DNA from: Symsagittifera roscoffensis
Lineage: Eukaryota > Xenacoelomorpha > Acoela > Convolutidae
DNA length: 64,000 nucleotides
NCBI RefSeq assembly: GCF_963678635.1
Contig: NC_087064.1
Location: forward strand, 72,537,465 to 72,601,464
Reading direction: 5' to 3'
Shown: one piece after another, positions 52,063 through 63,149 of the stretch
How positions within the stretch are numbered: the first letter of the stretch is position 1
Layout of the letters: every line of letters starts with the position of its first letter
Program-made: the position numbers and the translations under genes
Notes under the pieces: model-generated
The model's input: the letters and a program-made list of their open reading frames with translations, nothing else
Told to the model about the DNA's origin: nothing
Databases searched by the model: none

Positions 52063-52472
52063 TGAGTTAGGACCGAAGTGTATACATCATAGAGTAATTT
52101 CGGATAGGGTACACCGTCTGCTCGTCACGCTATCTTATTTTCGGCCGGATAGATTCGTGCAACTTCTTAGTCTAATACCGATCCTAATCTTACTCTTATA
52201 CTATCTAGTCTCAGGTTGTTTAACTAGTCTCTGCTAGGCTCAATAGATCTAGGGTATACTGGTTTATTGCGGCTGCTGAAGTACTCGGGAGAGTTCAACT
52301 AACTTCTAAGTTAAATTCAAATCTCTCTGGTGCTGAAATTACAAGTAATTTCAGCACTTACAAATAAGTGGATTGTTAGTCAGATGGATCATGATTGGTT
52401 TATATTAAATACTTTACATTGGTAAAATATCTAATTTATCCAATCATAAAATGTAGTTTAGATCAGGTTCCA
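52063..52472 (-). repeat. 5' LTR of copy C (410 bp)
   Basis: Same length and ends as the 3' LTR. Differences: two adjacent-region changes near 52084-52086 and one near 52401. Confidence 0.96.
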
Positions 52473-52759
52473 ATGTGAAGCATATCGCGATGGTCGAGAA
52501 AATCCTAACTAATTTCGAGAGAAAAATAGGTTGTTCAATTTATCAAAATCAAATTCGCAAAATCGAATGCGAATGTCTGGCTCATCGGATCACACTGTCG
52601 GGCACCTCAACGCTGGTTAGAAAAGCAGAGCCAATCGACAAGCTAAAATCTTTAAAAAGACTTTCAGAAGTCGATTCTTTCAAGGATATTAACAACAGCT
52701 TGCATAATTACTTACCAGCCCTGATATCAGCCCCTTCAAACCCCTTTTTAGTAAGATAA
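52473..52759 (+). pseudogene. Gypsy RT fragment, right half (split by copy C)
   Basis: Begins with the ATGT target duplication. It reads HIAMVEKILTN, IRKIECE and DSFKDINNSLHNYLP, matching the RT thumb (HIALVEKIL, and the SFxGSINxxHKYLP motif). With 33512-33607 it forms one RT segment, interrupted by a one-base frameshift near the junction. No other parts of this element remain. Confidence 0.78.
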
Positions 52760-52980
52760 AGAATTTTTTTGATCGTCGGAATGTCAAACGGCGTTTAAAC
52801 AAACTATGGCAAAGGTAGCGAGCGTAAGCTAAATTTAAGATTTTCGAAGTGTATAGAAGCAATCGATTAGTGTGTAACGCCAGTTAAAAACGGCTTAGGG
52901 ACTTGGTGGACAGTTTCGCCTCCAAGGCGGCGGCCAATTTTGCTTTGCTTTTCTTTCAAGGTTTGAAAGCAGCCATAAGA

Positions 52981-53125
52981 AAAACAAGACTGCTCGCATC
53001 AGGTCGAAGCCCTAAATGTTCCGACTGCCTTTTAAGGTCTATATTATAAAGCAGTAATAACATGAAAACAAAACTGCTCGTATATCAGGGCAAATCCCTG
53101 AATGTTCCGACTATCGCTTAGTTCA
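52981..53125. repeat. Two adjacent foldback-element ends
   Basis: AAAACAAGACTGCTCG (52981) and AAAACAAAACTGCTCG (53066) each lead into an ATGTTCCGACT block, so two ends lie in direct orientation 85 bp apart. The first is the inverted counterpart of 30658-30712. Confidence 0.6.
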
Positions 53126-53134
53126 AATCGAATA

Positions 53135-53575
53135 GTTTTTGGGTGTGAATTCCCATTTTTACCAAGGTTCATTAGCACCAAAATGAAAAATTGGTCCCAT
53201 TTGTACCAAAATTATTCAAATCGTTTTCTGATTGGTCGAAATGTGAGCCAACGAAATATTACATTAATTTTCTACTGTTCAAACAGAAGAAAACTAAGCA
53301 GCAGAACAGTGACCGCCGCAGTCGCGCCGACGTGTTGCAAGCTTGCCAACAGAGGGTAGGATTCTGTTCGAAAATTAGAGAGGGTTGTCGCCGCAAAGCG
53401 GCGACGCGCACGTAGCGCGCCCATCGGCGACTTTAAGCCAAGAGCTTAGAATAGTCGGCTTAGTAGTCTTCGGGCAATTGAATATTTTTGATACAAACGC
53501 GATTGATTTTTTAAAATTGGTACAAATGGGACTGATTTATCATTTTGGTACTTGTGAATACCACCTCTTTTGTGA
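53135..53575. mobile_element. Foldback element of about 0.44 kb
   Basis: The left arm (53145-53215) and right arm (about 53520-53575) are imperfect inverted copies: GTCCCATTTGTACCAA against TTGGTACAAATGGGAC, with ACCAAAATGA and GTGAAT blocks mirrored further out. There is no coding capacity. The middle contains a perfect GC hairpin at 53387-53405. Confidence 0.65.
53387..53405. repeat. GC-rich hairpin
   Basis: GTCGCCGC AAA GCGGCGAC: 8-bp perfect arms, followed by GCGCACGTAGCGCGC, a second small inverted repeat. A GC island in AT-rich DNA. Confidence 0.8.
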
Positions 53576-53910
53576 AACAGAAATATTGAAAAATTTTAAA
53601 TTTTGGACAATATCAAAGTGTTGAGTCGTACAAAATAAATACGACCCGATTAGCTAGCCTCAATTCAAACTGGAACGCTTTTGTTGTGCGGGATAATTCG
53701 CCACGCATAAACAATTCGCGTTACGCTATCAGCAATATGAAGAAGTTCTCCAAAGCGCACATAAATTAGTCCAGAACATGGCCAATTTGGCAATTTTGAA
53801 ACCCCCAGAACTTTCCAAAAAATAATCTGAGGTAAATTATCTTTTTAGATTTGAACTCAGGAAGTTGATATCTTCAATGGGGCATCAAAAATTTTTTGTC
53901 GAAAACTATT

Positions 53911-56900
53911 ATTTCGATTGGCTAAAATTGACTAAAAAAACCACACCGAGCTTATATATTCCGTTTTTTTTTCGAAAATCGAATCAAAAAATTAATGTAA
54001 TAAAAATGTTTTTTTTTAATTTAGATTTTTGAGAAAATTATATCACCCCACACGCCAAATATAGAACAAAGTGATAAATTTCACAGTGATAAAAAAAATC
54101 GATTATGGCAAATAAGCGTTTTCTAACCAATTTGGAACGATTTCTAAGAGGCACTGAATCTCCGCTTGCGCATTAATAGCGCGAACTATATCGCGCGTTA
54201 ATTGTCCCAAACTGGCCAAAATAGCAAAATTAAACTTCCATAACTGTACGAGAAATGACCACAGGTGAAATATCTTTTCAAATTTAAGCTCAGGGTAACA
54301 ATATCGTTTGATTCATATAGAAAAATTCCGTCAAAAATGGGTAGTTGAAAAGTCGCAATTTGTCTCAAGAAAAAAAACCAACAGAGCGTAAATATTCCGT
54401 TGCTTTCGTTACGAAAGTCGGAACAATTATTCACTGAATGAAGAAGCATCGCTAGCAGTTTGGGGACTGCTTAACTTGGGGCTCAACCGTACAATCTCCC
54501 CCCTCACCTTAGTAACCATACGTAGAATTTCCCCCTAGCCGCATATTAAATTTGAAAGTTAATTCTCTATAATGTATGCATTTCGAACAAACGCGCTCAT
54601 AAAATTAGGTGTCAAAATTTTTATGTGGGATTGCATTTGAATAACTCAAAAACTCGAAAAAGGCCTAATTGGAGAAAAAACAAAAAAATCACAAGAACGG
54701 TAACACGAAGCAGGACGTACTTGAGGAGTTCAGAAACGCAGGCGAACAAAAAGACCTTCAAAAACGCCGACCGTCACAAACAACAAATCTAGTATTTTCA
54801 AACCAGGATTTTGATTTGGAAAGCTAGCGGGAAACATCTATGAAAGAAAAAAAACAATCGGAAAACGACTGACGTGACAAAGATGGGATAGGTGATGAAA
54901 AATAAAAAAAAAAGATCAAAAAATTTTTGCGTTTCAGCTGCATAAAACTGTACCCAGCAAAGGCGTTGGTATGTAAGCTCAGCACTAAAAAAGTTTTGAA
55001 AACTGAAATTCATTTGAAACACAATAAAATTTTCTGTATCAAATTTTTGATTTTTTTGTGAAAAGGGAAGTTTCATATATTCATACAATTCATTAGAACG
55101 ATCCAGTTGGTCTTAAGTTTGTATTTTTACCCTTTTTAGTGACGTTCATCTGCCTTTGTTCCTTGAGAATAGGTGATTCTACTGTAAATTCGACTAAATG
55201 CAAATTTGTCTTAAATAGTATTACCTTGCATTTATAGAGGAGGCTTAGAACTGTACGCTACGATAATTTAAAGGTCGAGTTTATTATTAGCCTATGGTGA
55301 ACCAATCGTAACAGAGCGATTTTTAGCCTAAGGTGAACGAATCGGAACAATCAAATTTAAACAAGTTCAGATTTTAAAGTCATCATCGATAATTTTCGAA
55401 AACGGCAAATTAGGTCTTTATATGCGTGTAGAAACATCATAGACCCTCACAGGTACCTACCTAGCACTAATAAGGTCCTGCAGCAGGTTGGTCCACTATG
55501 AGGCAACAATTTCCTGAAATCTCGGAAAAATCAACAAAACTCCAGGTTTTAAGATCGGCTACAAAGAGTGACCCCCGCCAACCCAGAGATCGATTTTGAC
55601 AAATTTTGAGTCATCATCCTGCACAGCCTCCTATAAGTCAGAAAAGTCAATTTCCCGGCGATCTCGAAAAATCCACTTGTTGCCCACATATTAAGATCAG
55701 GGATAAAAATACTTTTGGTACCCCCTGTGAAAAAATACCAAGATTCCAAAAATTTCAACCTATATAGATTACCTTTATATCACCAATCGGACACATGTAC
55801 GAAGTCAGTCCACTAGGAGATGACAGCTTCCCGTAAATATATAAAAAACTTTGTTTGCTATTTATTAACACTAGGTATAAAAAACTATAGCAGCCCCCAC
55901 CATCACAGAGAACGGATTCCGAAATATTTGAGGCCAATCATCTTTATGGATGGCGCTATTCAAAAACAAATGCAACCTAAGAATAACAGGAGATAAGAAG
56001 TTTCGGATAAACAGCGCTGACAAATGCCCTAAAAAGTAGTCCCCACCCTTGAATTCTGGATGTCGTTTCTCGGCTCCCACTGAACGCAGGGAGGCAAATC
56101 TTTGGCATATGATAGGTAATGACCAGGTTCATCGTTTTTTATAATCTGAGACCAACTGGACGTGTAGAACGGAAGTTATTATCTTTTGGGAAAACATCCG
56201 TTAGAACAGATTGGAAAATTTACGCAAATTGATGAGCGAGGGATAATTGAAATTATGGCGGCAATAGTTAATGGAACCCGACCCGACAAAAAATACCTGC
56301 TGAGTGAAACCCCTTCGACGGCACCTTTCGTTGTAAGAGCTGTCTCCCGGGAAAAGGGATAATGGAACTTAGAAAGGGGATAGCTTAGTGGGAGTTGTCC
56401 CATTATGTTATCCCAAAAAGTGTTAATGGTATATGGATGAAAATTGATAGGCAAAATTACTATGAAATTCTGAACTTGAATATAAAGGAGTGACCCCGGG
56501 TGACCTAGGAGGGACTTTTAAAATACATTTGGACGTTTAGGACCAGAATCGCATAGCAAACTCAAGCCACAACCCTTGGGAACGAGAATCGGTCCCTCTA
56601 CTTATAATTGGGAAGAAAACTATCTCTTGTGAAAAGAAGCAGAACCTGAAAGGCATGTAGCTTATACATAAAAACATTGAGGTAAGGAATTAATTAAAGT
56701 GGACTTGGAAAACATTGGTTTCAACAAAGCTTGGCAAATGAGCTAATAATAGAAACTCAATCAGACTAAAGAGAAGTAGTCTCAGAGGAAACTGGCAGTA
56801 ATAGAAGCATATCATGGAATTAGGTCTCCTAAATAACATGAATGGGTGGGATATTCACTCAATTTGCAGGTGACTTTTTGACTTGTTTTGACCCCCCAAT

Positions 56901-58172
56901 AAGCGAAAGCGAATTACCTTCCTCTGATAGCTAGAAGGTCGGAATTTGAGTAGAGTATAGATTAGAAATTCAGATGCTTGGAGCGAATTATCGATCCAAA
57001 AAAAAGTGACTTTCTATATCTCGGGAGGTCGGAACGTTAATGGAAAAACCTAAAAAACCCTGGGAGATTGCTTTATCAAATATAGCTCGGTTTAGAGGTG
57101 AAACTCGAATTAATGTTTGCACAGCCTAGTTAAATATACCTATAATGAACTTGGTACTGAGGACTAGTGTCATCAGATGAATAATTCAGTTCAGAACTTT
57201 CGAAAGGTTTACTAAAGTAAAAGTCAGCACTTGCAGGGACGACATAACTATAGCCATAACTAAACTCAAACAGACAAACATTATAGAGATTAACAAGCAG
57301 CCTAACCCCTAGGCCTAATAATTGATTCTGAGTAAAAGTTTTGTTCGCTCGCAGTTAATAAGAGAAAACAGGGATGGCGAAGTTAGTGAGGTAGTTGGCT
57401 CTCAGAGTTGGAGAAAAAGAAATTGAGAAATTAGAGAGATCAGTTAAAGTACCCCAAGGGATTAGTAATCCGTAGAGACACTATTAATTTTAGCAGATCG
57501 AATTGAGCAGTTGTTTGGAATTACTGCATGTAACTCTTCAGTTGGAATTCTGTAGAGACAGAAAATCATATAGTTAGGTTAGCCAGGAGTTGAATAGTAA
57601 TTAGGAAATTTTGCTGATAAATAGTGGACTCTTTCCTTTGTTTAGATTGTAAGATATCATTCTGGCCACTTATAGCATTCTGTTTTTGGAATTATATTAT
57701 CTGAGATCAATTACGATTAGAAATTCTTGCGATAATGTCGAGCCCAAAGAGCAGTACACTAAATGGGTAAGTAACAGAACACAGTACAGATTACTTGACA
57801 CCAATTTAAGCCTTTTGGGATTGTGGATAGCAACGAATCTCGATCGCCCCGCTGAATTTATTGTCTAGGGGACCACTTTAAAGTGCCGTTAAGTTAGAGT
57901 GTGTGAAAGGACCTAGAGAAGCAATGCCCTAAACATACAGTTCGATCACCTTTGAAAATATTGTTGGCTAGTACCAGCCTGCCATGCTGTGGCTGTCATT
58001 AAGCCAAAACAATTTTTGTGTGAGAAATAACTTAGAATTGAGATGGTTGACGTATTTATTATATGCTTCTGAAACGTGCGTTTTGCAATTTTTTAAAAAT
58101 TATTTTAGACCGAATTTTCAAGATTATAAGGTCCAAGTTCGCCAAGGTGTTCTGAAAAATGTTTTGGTCATG
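53911..58172. repeat. Large tandem duplication, unit 1 (4.26 kb)
   Basis: Blocks 53911-54944 and about 56950-58172 recur, in order, at 58173-59188 and 59189-60393. Unit 1 holds about 2.0 kb in the middle (54945-56949) that unit 2 lacks. Non-coding. The first block contains sequence related to repeats in intron 2 (TTGGCCAAAATGGCAAT, AGGTGAAATATCTT). Confidence 0.85.
55470..56100. repeat. Degenerate tandem repeat, period about 130-150 bp
   Basis: Loosely repeated blocks combine a GATCTCGAAAAAT-like core, TAAGATC...AAAAA and CCCC-rich ends, roughly four times. Divergence is high. Lies only in unit 1. Confidence 0.4.
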
Positions 58173-60393
58173 TTTTTTCGATTGGTTAGAACTGACTCAA
58201 CAAGAAAAACTACACCGAGCTTATATATTCCGTTTTGTTTCGAAAGTCGAATCAAAAAAATAACGTAAAAAAAAAAAATTTTAATTTAGATTTTTGAGAA
58301 AATCATCCTCCCACACGCGCGAATTATATCGCGCGTAATTTGTCCCAAATTGGCCAAAATGGCAATGTTTAAATTGTCATAACTGTACGAGAAATGACCA
58401 CAGGTGAAATATCTTCTCAAATTCAAGCTCAAGGTAACAATATTTTTTGATTCAAATAAAAAATTCCGTCAAAAATGGGTAGTTGAAAAGTCGCAATTTG
58501 TCTCAAGAAAAAAAACCAACAGAGCGTAAATATTCCGTTGCTTTCGTTACGAAAGTCGGAACAATTATTCACTGAATGAAGAAACATCGCTAGCAATTTG
58601 GGGACTGCTTAACTTGGGGCTCAACCGTACAATCTTTCCCCTCACCTTAGTAACCATCCGTAGAATTTCCCCCTAGCCGCATATTAAATTTGAAAATTAT
58701 TTCTCTATAATGTATGCATTTCAAACAAACGCGCTCATAAAATTATGTGTCACAATTTTTATGTGGGATTGCATTTGAATGCTGTTATTGACCTTGTAAA
58801 TTAATTCTCAAATTAATATCCTGAAAAGCGCTTGTTTTCTCCCCCTTAATCAATTTGGAGTTAAAAAATCCTTAGAAATTGAAAGCAAATTCAAAAAACT
58901 CGAAAAAGGCCTAATTGGAGAAAAAACAAAAAGTCACAAGAACGGTAACACGAAGCAGGACGTACTTGAGGAGTCAGAAACGCAGGCGAACAAAAAGACC
59001 TTTAAAAAAGCCGACCGTCACAAACAACAAATCTAGTATATTCAAACCAGGATTTTGAGTTGGAAAGCTAGCGGGAAACATCTGTGAAAGAAAGAAAGAA
59101 AAAAAAACAAACGGAAAACGACTGACGTGACAAAGATGGGATAGATGATGAAAAATAAAAAAGATCAAAAGATTTTTGCGTTTCAGAGTTTAGATTAGAA
59201 ATTCAGATGCTTGGAGCGAGTTATCGATCCATAAAAAGTGTCTTTCTATACGCCGGGAGGTCGGAACGTTAATGGGAAAATTTAAAAAACCCTGGGAGAT
59301 TGCTTTATCAAATATAGCTCGGTTTAGAGGTGAAACTCGAATTAATGTATGCAGAGCCTAGTTAAATATACCTATAATGAACTTGGTACTGAGGACTAGT
59401 GTCATCAGATAAGTAATTCAGTTCAGAATTTTTGAAAGGTTTTCTAAAGTAAATGTCAGGACTTGCAGGGACGACATCACAAAACTCAAACAGACAAACA
59501 TTATAGAGATTAACAAGCAGCCTAACCCCTTAGGCCGAACAATTGATACTGAGTTAGAGTCTTGTTGGCTCGCAGTTAAAAAGAGAAAACAGGGATGACG
59601 AAGTTAGCGAGATAGTTGGCTCTCAGAGTTGGAGAAAGAGAAATTGAGAAGTTAGAGAGATCAGTTAAAGTACTCCAAGGGATTAGTAATCCGTAGAAAC
59701 ACTATTAGTTTTAGCAGGTCGAACTGAGCAGTTGTTTAGAATTACTGCGTTTAATTGTTCAGTTGGAATTCTGTAGAGACAGAAAATCATATAGTTAGGT
59801 CAGCCAGGAGTTAAATAGTAATTAGGAAATTTTGCTGATAAATAGTGGACTCATTCTTTTGTTTAGATTATTAGATGTCATTCTGGCCACTTATAGCGTT
59901 CTGTTTTTGGAATTATATTATCTCAGATCAATTACAATTCGAAATTTTTGTGATTATGTCGAGCCCGAAGAGCAGTACACTTAATGGGTAAGTAACTGAA
60001 AACAGTACGGAACACTTGACACCAATTTAACCCTTTCGGGATTGTGGATAGCAGTGAATCTCGATCGCCCCGCTGAATTCATTGCCCAGTGGACCACTTT
60101 ACGGTGCCGTTAAGTTAGAGTGTGTGAACGGACCTAGAGAAGCAATACCCTAAACCTACAGTTCGATAACCATTGAAAATAATGTTGGCTAGTACCAGCC
60201 TACCATGCTGTGGTTGTCCTTGGGCCAAAACAGTTGTTGCGTGAGAAATAACTTAGAATTGAAATGGTTGACGTATTTATTGTTCGCTTCTGAAACGTGA
60301 GTTTTGCAATTTTTTTAAAATTATTTTAGACCGAATTTTCAATATTATAAGTTCCAAATTCGCCAAAGTGTTCTGAAAAATGTTTTGGTCATG
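58173..60393. repeat. Large tandem duplication, unit 2 (2.2 kb)
   Basis: A direct copy of unit 1 without its 2-kb middle. The junction is at GTTTCAG (59188), where unit 1 continues with CTGCATAAAAC. Substitutions and small indels show it is not very recent. Confidence 0.85.
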
Positions 60394-61055
60394 AAATTTT
60401 CATCAGTTTGAAATTTACTGACTACCTTTGTTTGTACTTTATAGGAAAGGTTCGTTTAAATATTCTTGAACATTTTTGATTTCGCCCTTGAATTTTAGGA
60501 TCTCAAAATTATAACCACGCGTCTTGTAACCGAATATTTACAACCCCCTACACTTCAAGCCTGTATTAAAAAATAATCAGGTCAAAGTATTTTGCAACTT
60601 CTGAGCAATGCCCGTTGCGAAAAACGATTTAGATTTAAACCAAAATGAGTTTGCCGATGGTCAAGGCTTTGATTTGAACTTAAATAGTTAACCGAATGAC
60701 ATGATTGAAGTTAATAACCGAAACTTGTAAACGGAATAAAACTAGCGCTTAGCTTAATTTTCCCAGCGCCACGAAAAAACGCAAATCAGTTTTTTTCATA
60801 GTAAATAAACATAATTATTTGCATTTTTGTTATTTTTCGAAAATTTGAAACATAATACTTCATATTTAGTTTTTAGACACTTTTTTTGACCCATCAGATT
60901 TTAGGCTTATGAGACAACTTTTCGCCAAAGTGTCTAACAAAAATTTCGGGTCGTCTATCATTTCGGGTCGTCTAACAAAAATAAGCCCACAGATTAAACT
61001 TGAGCATTAAGTTCAGTGAAGTTAACAAATATTCTTCAATTTAAATTTTTTGCTG
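60394..61055. other. Intron 3, 3' part
   Basis: AT-rich and non-coding. A short direct repeat ATTTCGGGTCGTCTA occurs at about 60942 and 60959. Nothing else identified. Confidence 0.4.
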
Positions 61056-61077
61056 CGTTTAGAAAGGAGTGCAGCCT

Positions 61078-61274
61078 GTATTTAGACAACCGCGTATTCA
61101 TGCTCGTCAGTATTTAGACAAATACTGTACGAACCAATCAGAATAGAGAAAAGACATAAATAATCCAAAATAAATAATAATTATTTATTAATTTCTTCTT
61201 TGTCTCGATTCTGATTGGCTGAAACAGTATTTGTCTAAATACTGACGAGTCTGAATACGCGGTTGTCTAAATAC
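61078..61274. mobile_element. Foldback element next to exon 4
   Basis: 67-bp inverted arms (61078-61144 and 61208-61274) begin GTATTTAGACAACCGCGTAT and contain AACCAATCAGAAT-like sequence. The spacer is AT-rich. An 11-bp direct repeat, CGTTTAGAAAG, lies outside it at 61056-61066 and 61286-61296; the right copy contains the exon 4 splice acceptor. Confidence 0.8.
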
Positions 61275-61292
61275 TGATATTTAACCGTTTAG

Positions 61293-61829
61293 AAAGTAGG
61301 AACGTGGGCGATACTTGCGGACTGCGACGAGTGCTACTACAAAAAGTACGGCATTGACTGGTCAAAAATACTTGAATTTGGACTCAAAGTAGGTACGCCT
61401 ATCATTTGTGGCATTTTCTACTTCTTTGTTGTAAAAGAGCTTCTGTCCACGAAGAGAGTTGCCAACAGGAAGCTGGAGGAAACCAAACTGATGTTGGCTA
61501 AAGCGTTCGGACTGATGTCTCTGGCGTTCTTAATCTTCGTGTTTCCGAGTTGTATCGTGCAGTTGGCGATGACGATTTACGAGCGTAAACACATTCAGTC
61601 AAGCATTATTGTTATGGGAACTCCAGAACAACTGGTTTATGAAAAAATAGAACTTTCTTCAGCAGCAATGACATATTTCCAGAGTTTTTTCTTCTTCATC
61701 AATTCAATAATTCTGGTCGCTATTGTGAAACCCTTCCGAGAGCCACTGGAAACGAAATGGGACAAACTGAAGCAATGGTATCGCAACAGAAGGTCATCTG
61801 CAGAAGAGGGGCAACACGTTGCTGCTTAA
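61293..61829 (+). CDS. GPCR exon 4: TM5 to TM7 and C-terminus
   Basis: Acceptor CCGTTTAG ends at 61292; phase 0. It encodes 178 residues (229-406): extracellular loop 2 with CDEC, TM5 (about 254-275), a basic third intracellular loop, TM6 (about 297-321) with FVFP in place of CWxP, extracellular loop 3, TM7 (about 349-373) with NSIIL in place of NPxxY, helix 8 starting KPFREPL, and a short basic tail ending HVAA. It places the gene in class A in form, but no ligand class can be assigned. Confidence 0.82.
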   Translation, partial: KVGTWAILADCDECYYKKYGIDWSKILEFGLKVGTPIICGIFYFFVVKELLSTKRVANRKLEETKLMLAKAFGLMSLAFLIFVFPSCIVQLAMTIYERKHIQSSIIVMGTPEQLVYEKIELSSAAMTYFQSFFFFINSIILVAIVKPFREPLETKWDKLKQWYRNRRSSAEEGQHVAA

Positions 61830-63149
61830 ACAATTTACCCCCCAAATACTCCCCCACTTTTTCCTTCATTTTTAAACTGCATTTTATGTCACCCCGGTTG
61901 AAGTTGCGTTGCCGTTCAGGAAGGTACCCCACTTTTGTCTCAGTGTCTTTGATACATATAAGGGATGCCCGTCGGAAATCATAATTTTATTTTGCTAAAA
62001 GTATGCACATCAGTTTTGCATTAGTTATTGATGGAACTTGAGTCATATTGATGGAATATTGATGAAACATCGATTGCACAGCTTTTCTGACGCCTTTAAA
62101 CTTTTAATAATTTTTATCTTCCTAAATTTCTATGATCACAAGTCATTTTAGCTCAAGTCAGCTTGACCCAGCTCAACTTATCCTTCTCCACCTTTTCCTT
62201 ACCTATGGCAAATTGTATTATACTAATTTGGCTCATTATACCTTAATGAATTAAAACTTACCCCAGATTGTTTGATAACTTCGTAGAAGATACTCTGTCG
62301 GCGTGAAAACAAAACAAAACACTTTTGCTGAACAACAGCTTGAAGAAAAATGCGCAGTCATTTAAACAAGCGCTGAATCAAAATGAGTTCACTGAACAAA
62401 AATTTGTCGGCAAATTGGTTTATTTCCTGGCCTGAATTTTTGCAATTGTATTATAAATAAAGCCAGGTCTTTTCTCAGATCAAAATTTTACTGACAAAAA
62501 AACTCACCACTTTTTTACATTTCTGAAGGAGAGGAAAGCGCGCGTGAATCAGCTTTTGGTGCAGAGAAACAATCTGGTTCTTTTGGTGCTTATTGACGAG
62601 GACTTATTGATGTCCAATAAAGCCAAAAACAACCTAAAATAGCTTGCAAACTTTCGTTCGTAATGCTATTGACATCACAACACAAATATGCTCATATGTT
62701 GATGATTGGCGCAACATATAAGTGTGCGCCAATCAGCATGTGGCAATTCTTTTTTACTTATATAATTGTTGAATCGCAAGAAACCATTGTACCAAAAAAA
62801 AAACGATAAAGAAAGGAAACCTTTATGCATCTATCCGACTTATATGGGCTGGAAGCGAACACTGAAAAAACATCCCGCTATTAAAATTGATTCAAACAGA
62901 TTTGAGGTAATCTAATTGACAAAAGAAAACCACATAAGATTCAAATTGTAACACTATTACTTGATATCGGCTGTTTGGCAAAACTCAAACGCAATCTTAA
63001 TTGTAAAGTTACCCATTAATCTAAGTAACAACAATCCAAGTTCTAAAGTTACACATCTTATTATAGATTATAAAAAATCACTTTTTCTCAAGCAATGCGC
63101 AGAACTACATTACAAGGCCAAACAATGCACTAAATAGGCGCATAATTTT
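61830..63149. other. 3' flank of the receptor gene
   Basis: Probable 3' UTR followed by intergenic sequence. AATAAA at 62456-62461 is the first canonical hexamer downstream of the stop. An 11-bp inverted repeat (TGATTGGCGCA, 62703-62713 and 62725-62735) forms a small hairpin. Confidence 0.45.

Larger units (their letters stand above)
33608..52472 (-). mobile_element. Giant gypsy-like LTR retroelement, copy C (complete, 18.9 kb)
   Basis: A complete element on the minus strand, antisense to the receptor gene, in its last intron. Two 410-bp LTRs differ at three positions by direct comparison. There is an ATGT target duplication and a primer binding site. Long frames for gag-protease (1081 codons) and pol (1221 codons) are intact. 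In addition it carries ORFs of 155, 357 and 99 codons before gag and 75, 62, 244, 677, 230 and 602 codons after pol. Most gypsy elements are 5-10 kb; this is roughly twice that. An env-like gene makes it retrovirus-like in layout. The near-identical LTRs and intact frames suggest a recent insertion and possibly an active element. Confidence 0.95.
5332..61829 (+). other. Gene span: divergent class A (rhodopsin-like) GPCR
   Basis: Four exons on the + strand join in phase 0 at every junction into one frame of 406 codons plus stop, the usual size of a rhodopsin-family receptor. The assembled model has seven hydrophobic segments with N65 in TM1, D93 in TM2, ERY at 181-183 after TM3, a proline-kinked FVFP at 310-313 in TM6 and N365 in TM7 followed by a K-P-F helix-8 start. 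Introns are 24.4, 2.5 and 28.3 kb and filled with transposons. An AATAAA at 62456-62461 is a possible polyadenylation signal. Exon joins rest on phase, splice sites and transmembrane continuity, without transcript data. Confidence 0.7.

Noticed and set aside
52475-52759. Reading 52475-52759 as an independent gene
   Set aside because: It is the continuation of the gypsy RT fragment at 33512-33607, separated by copy C.
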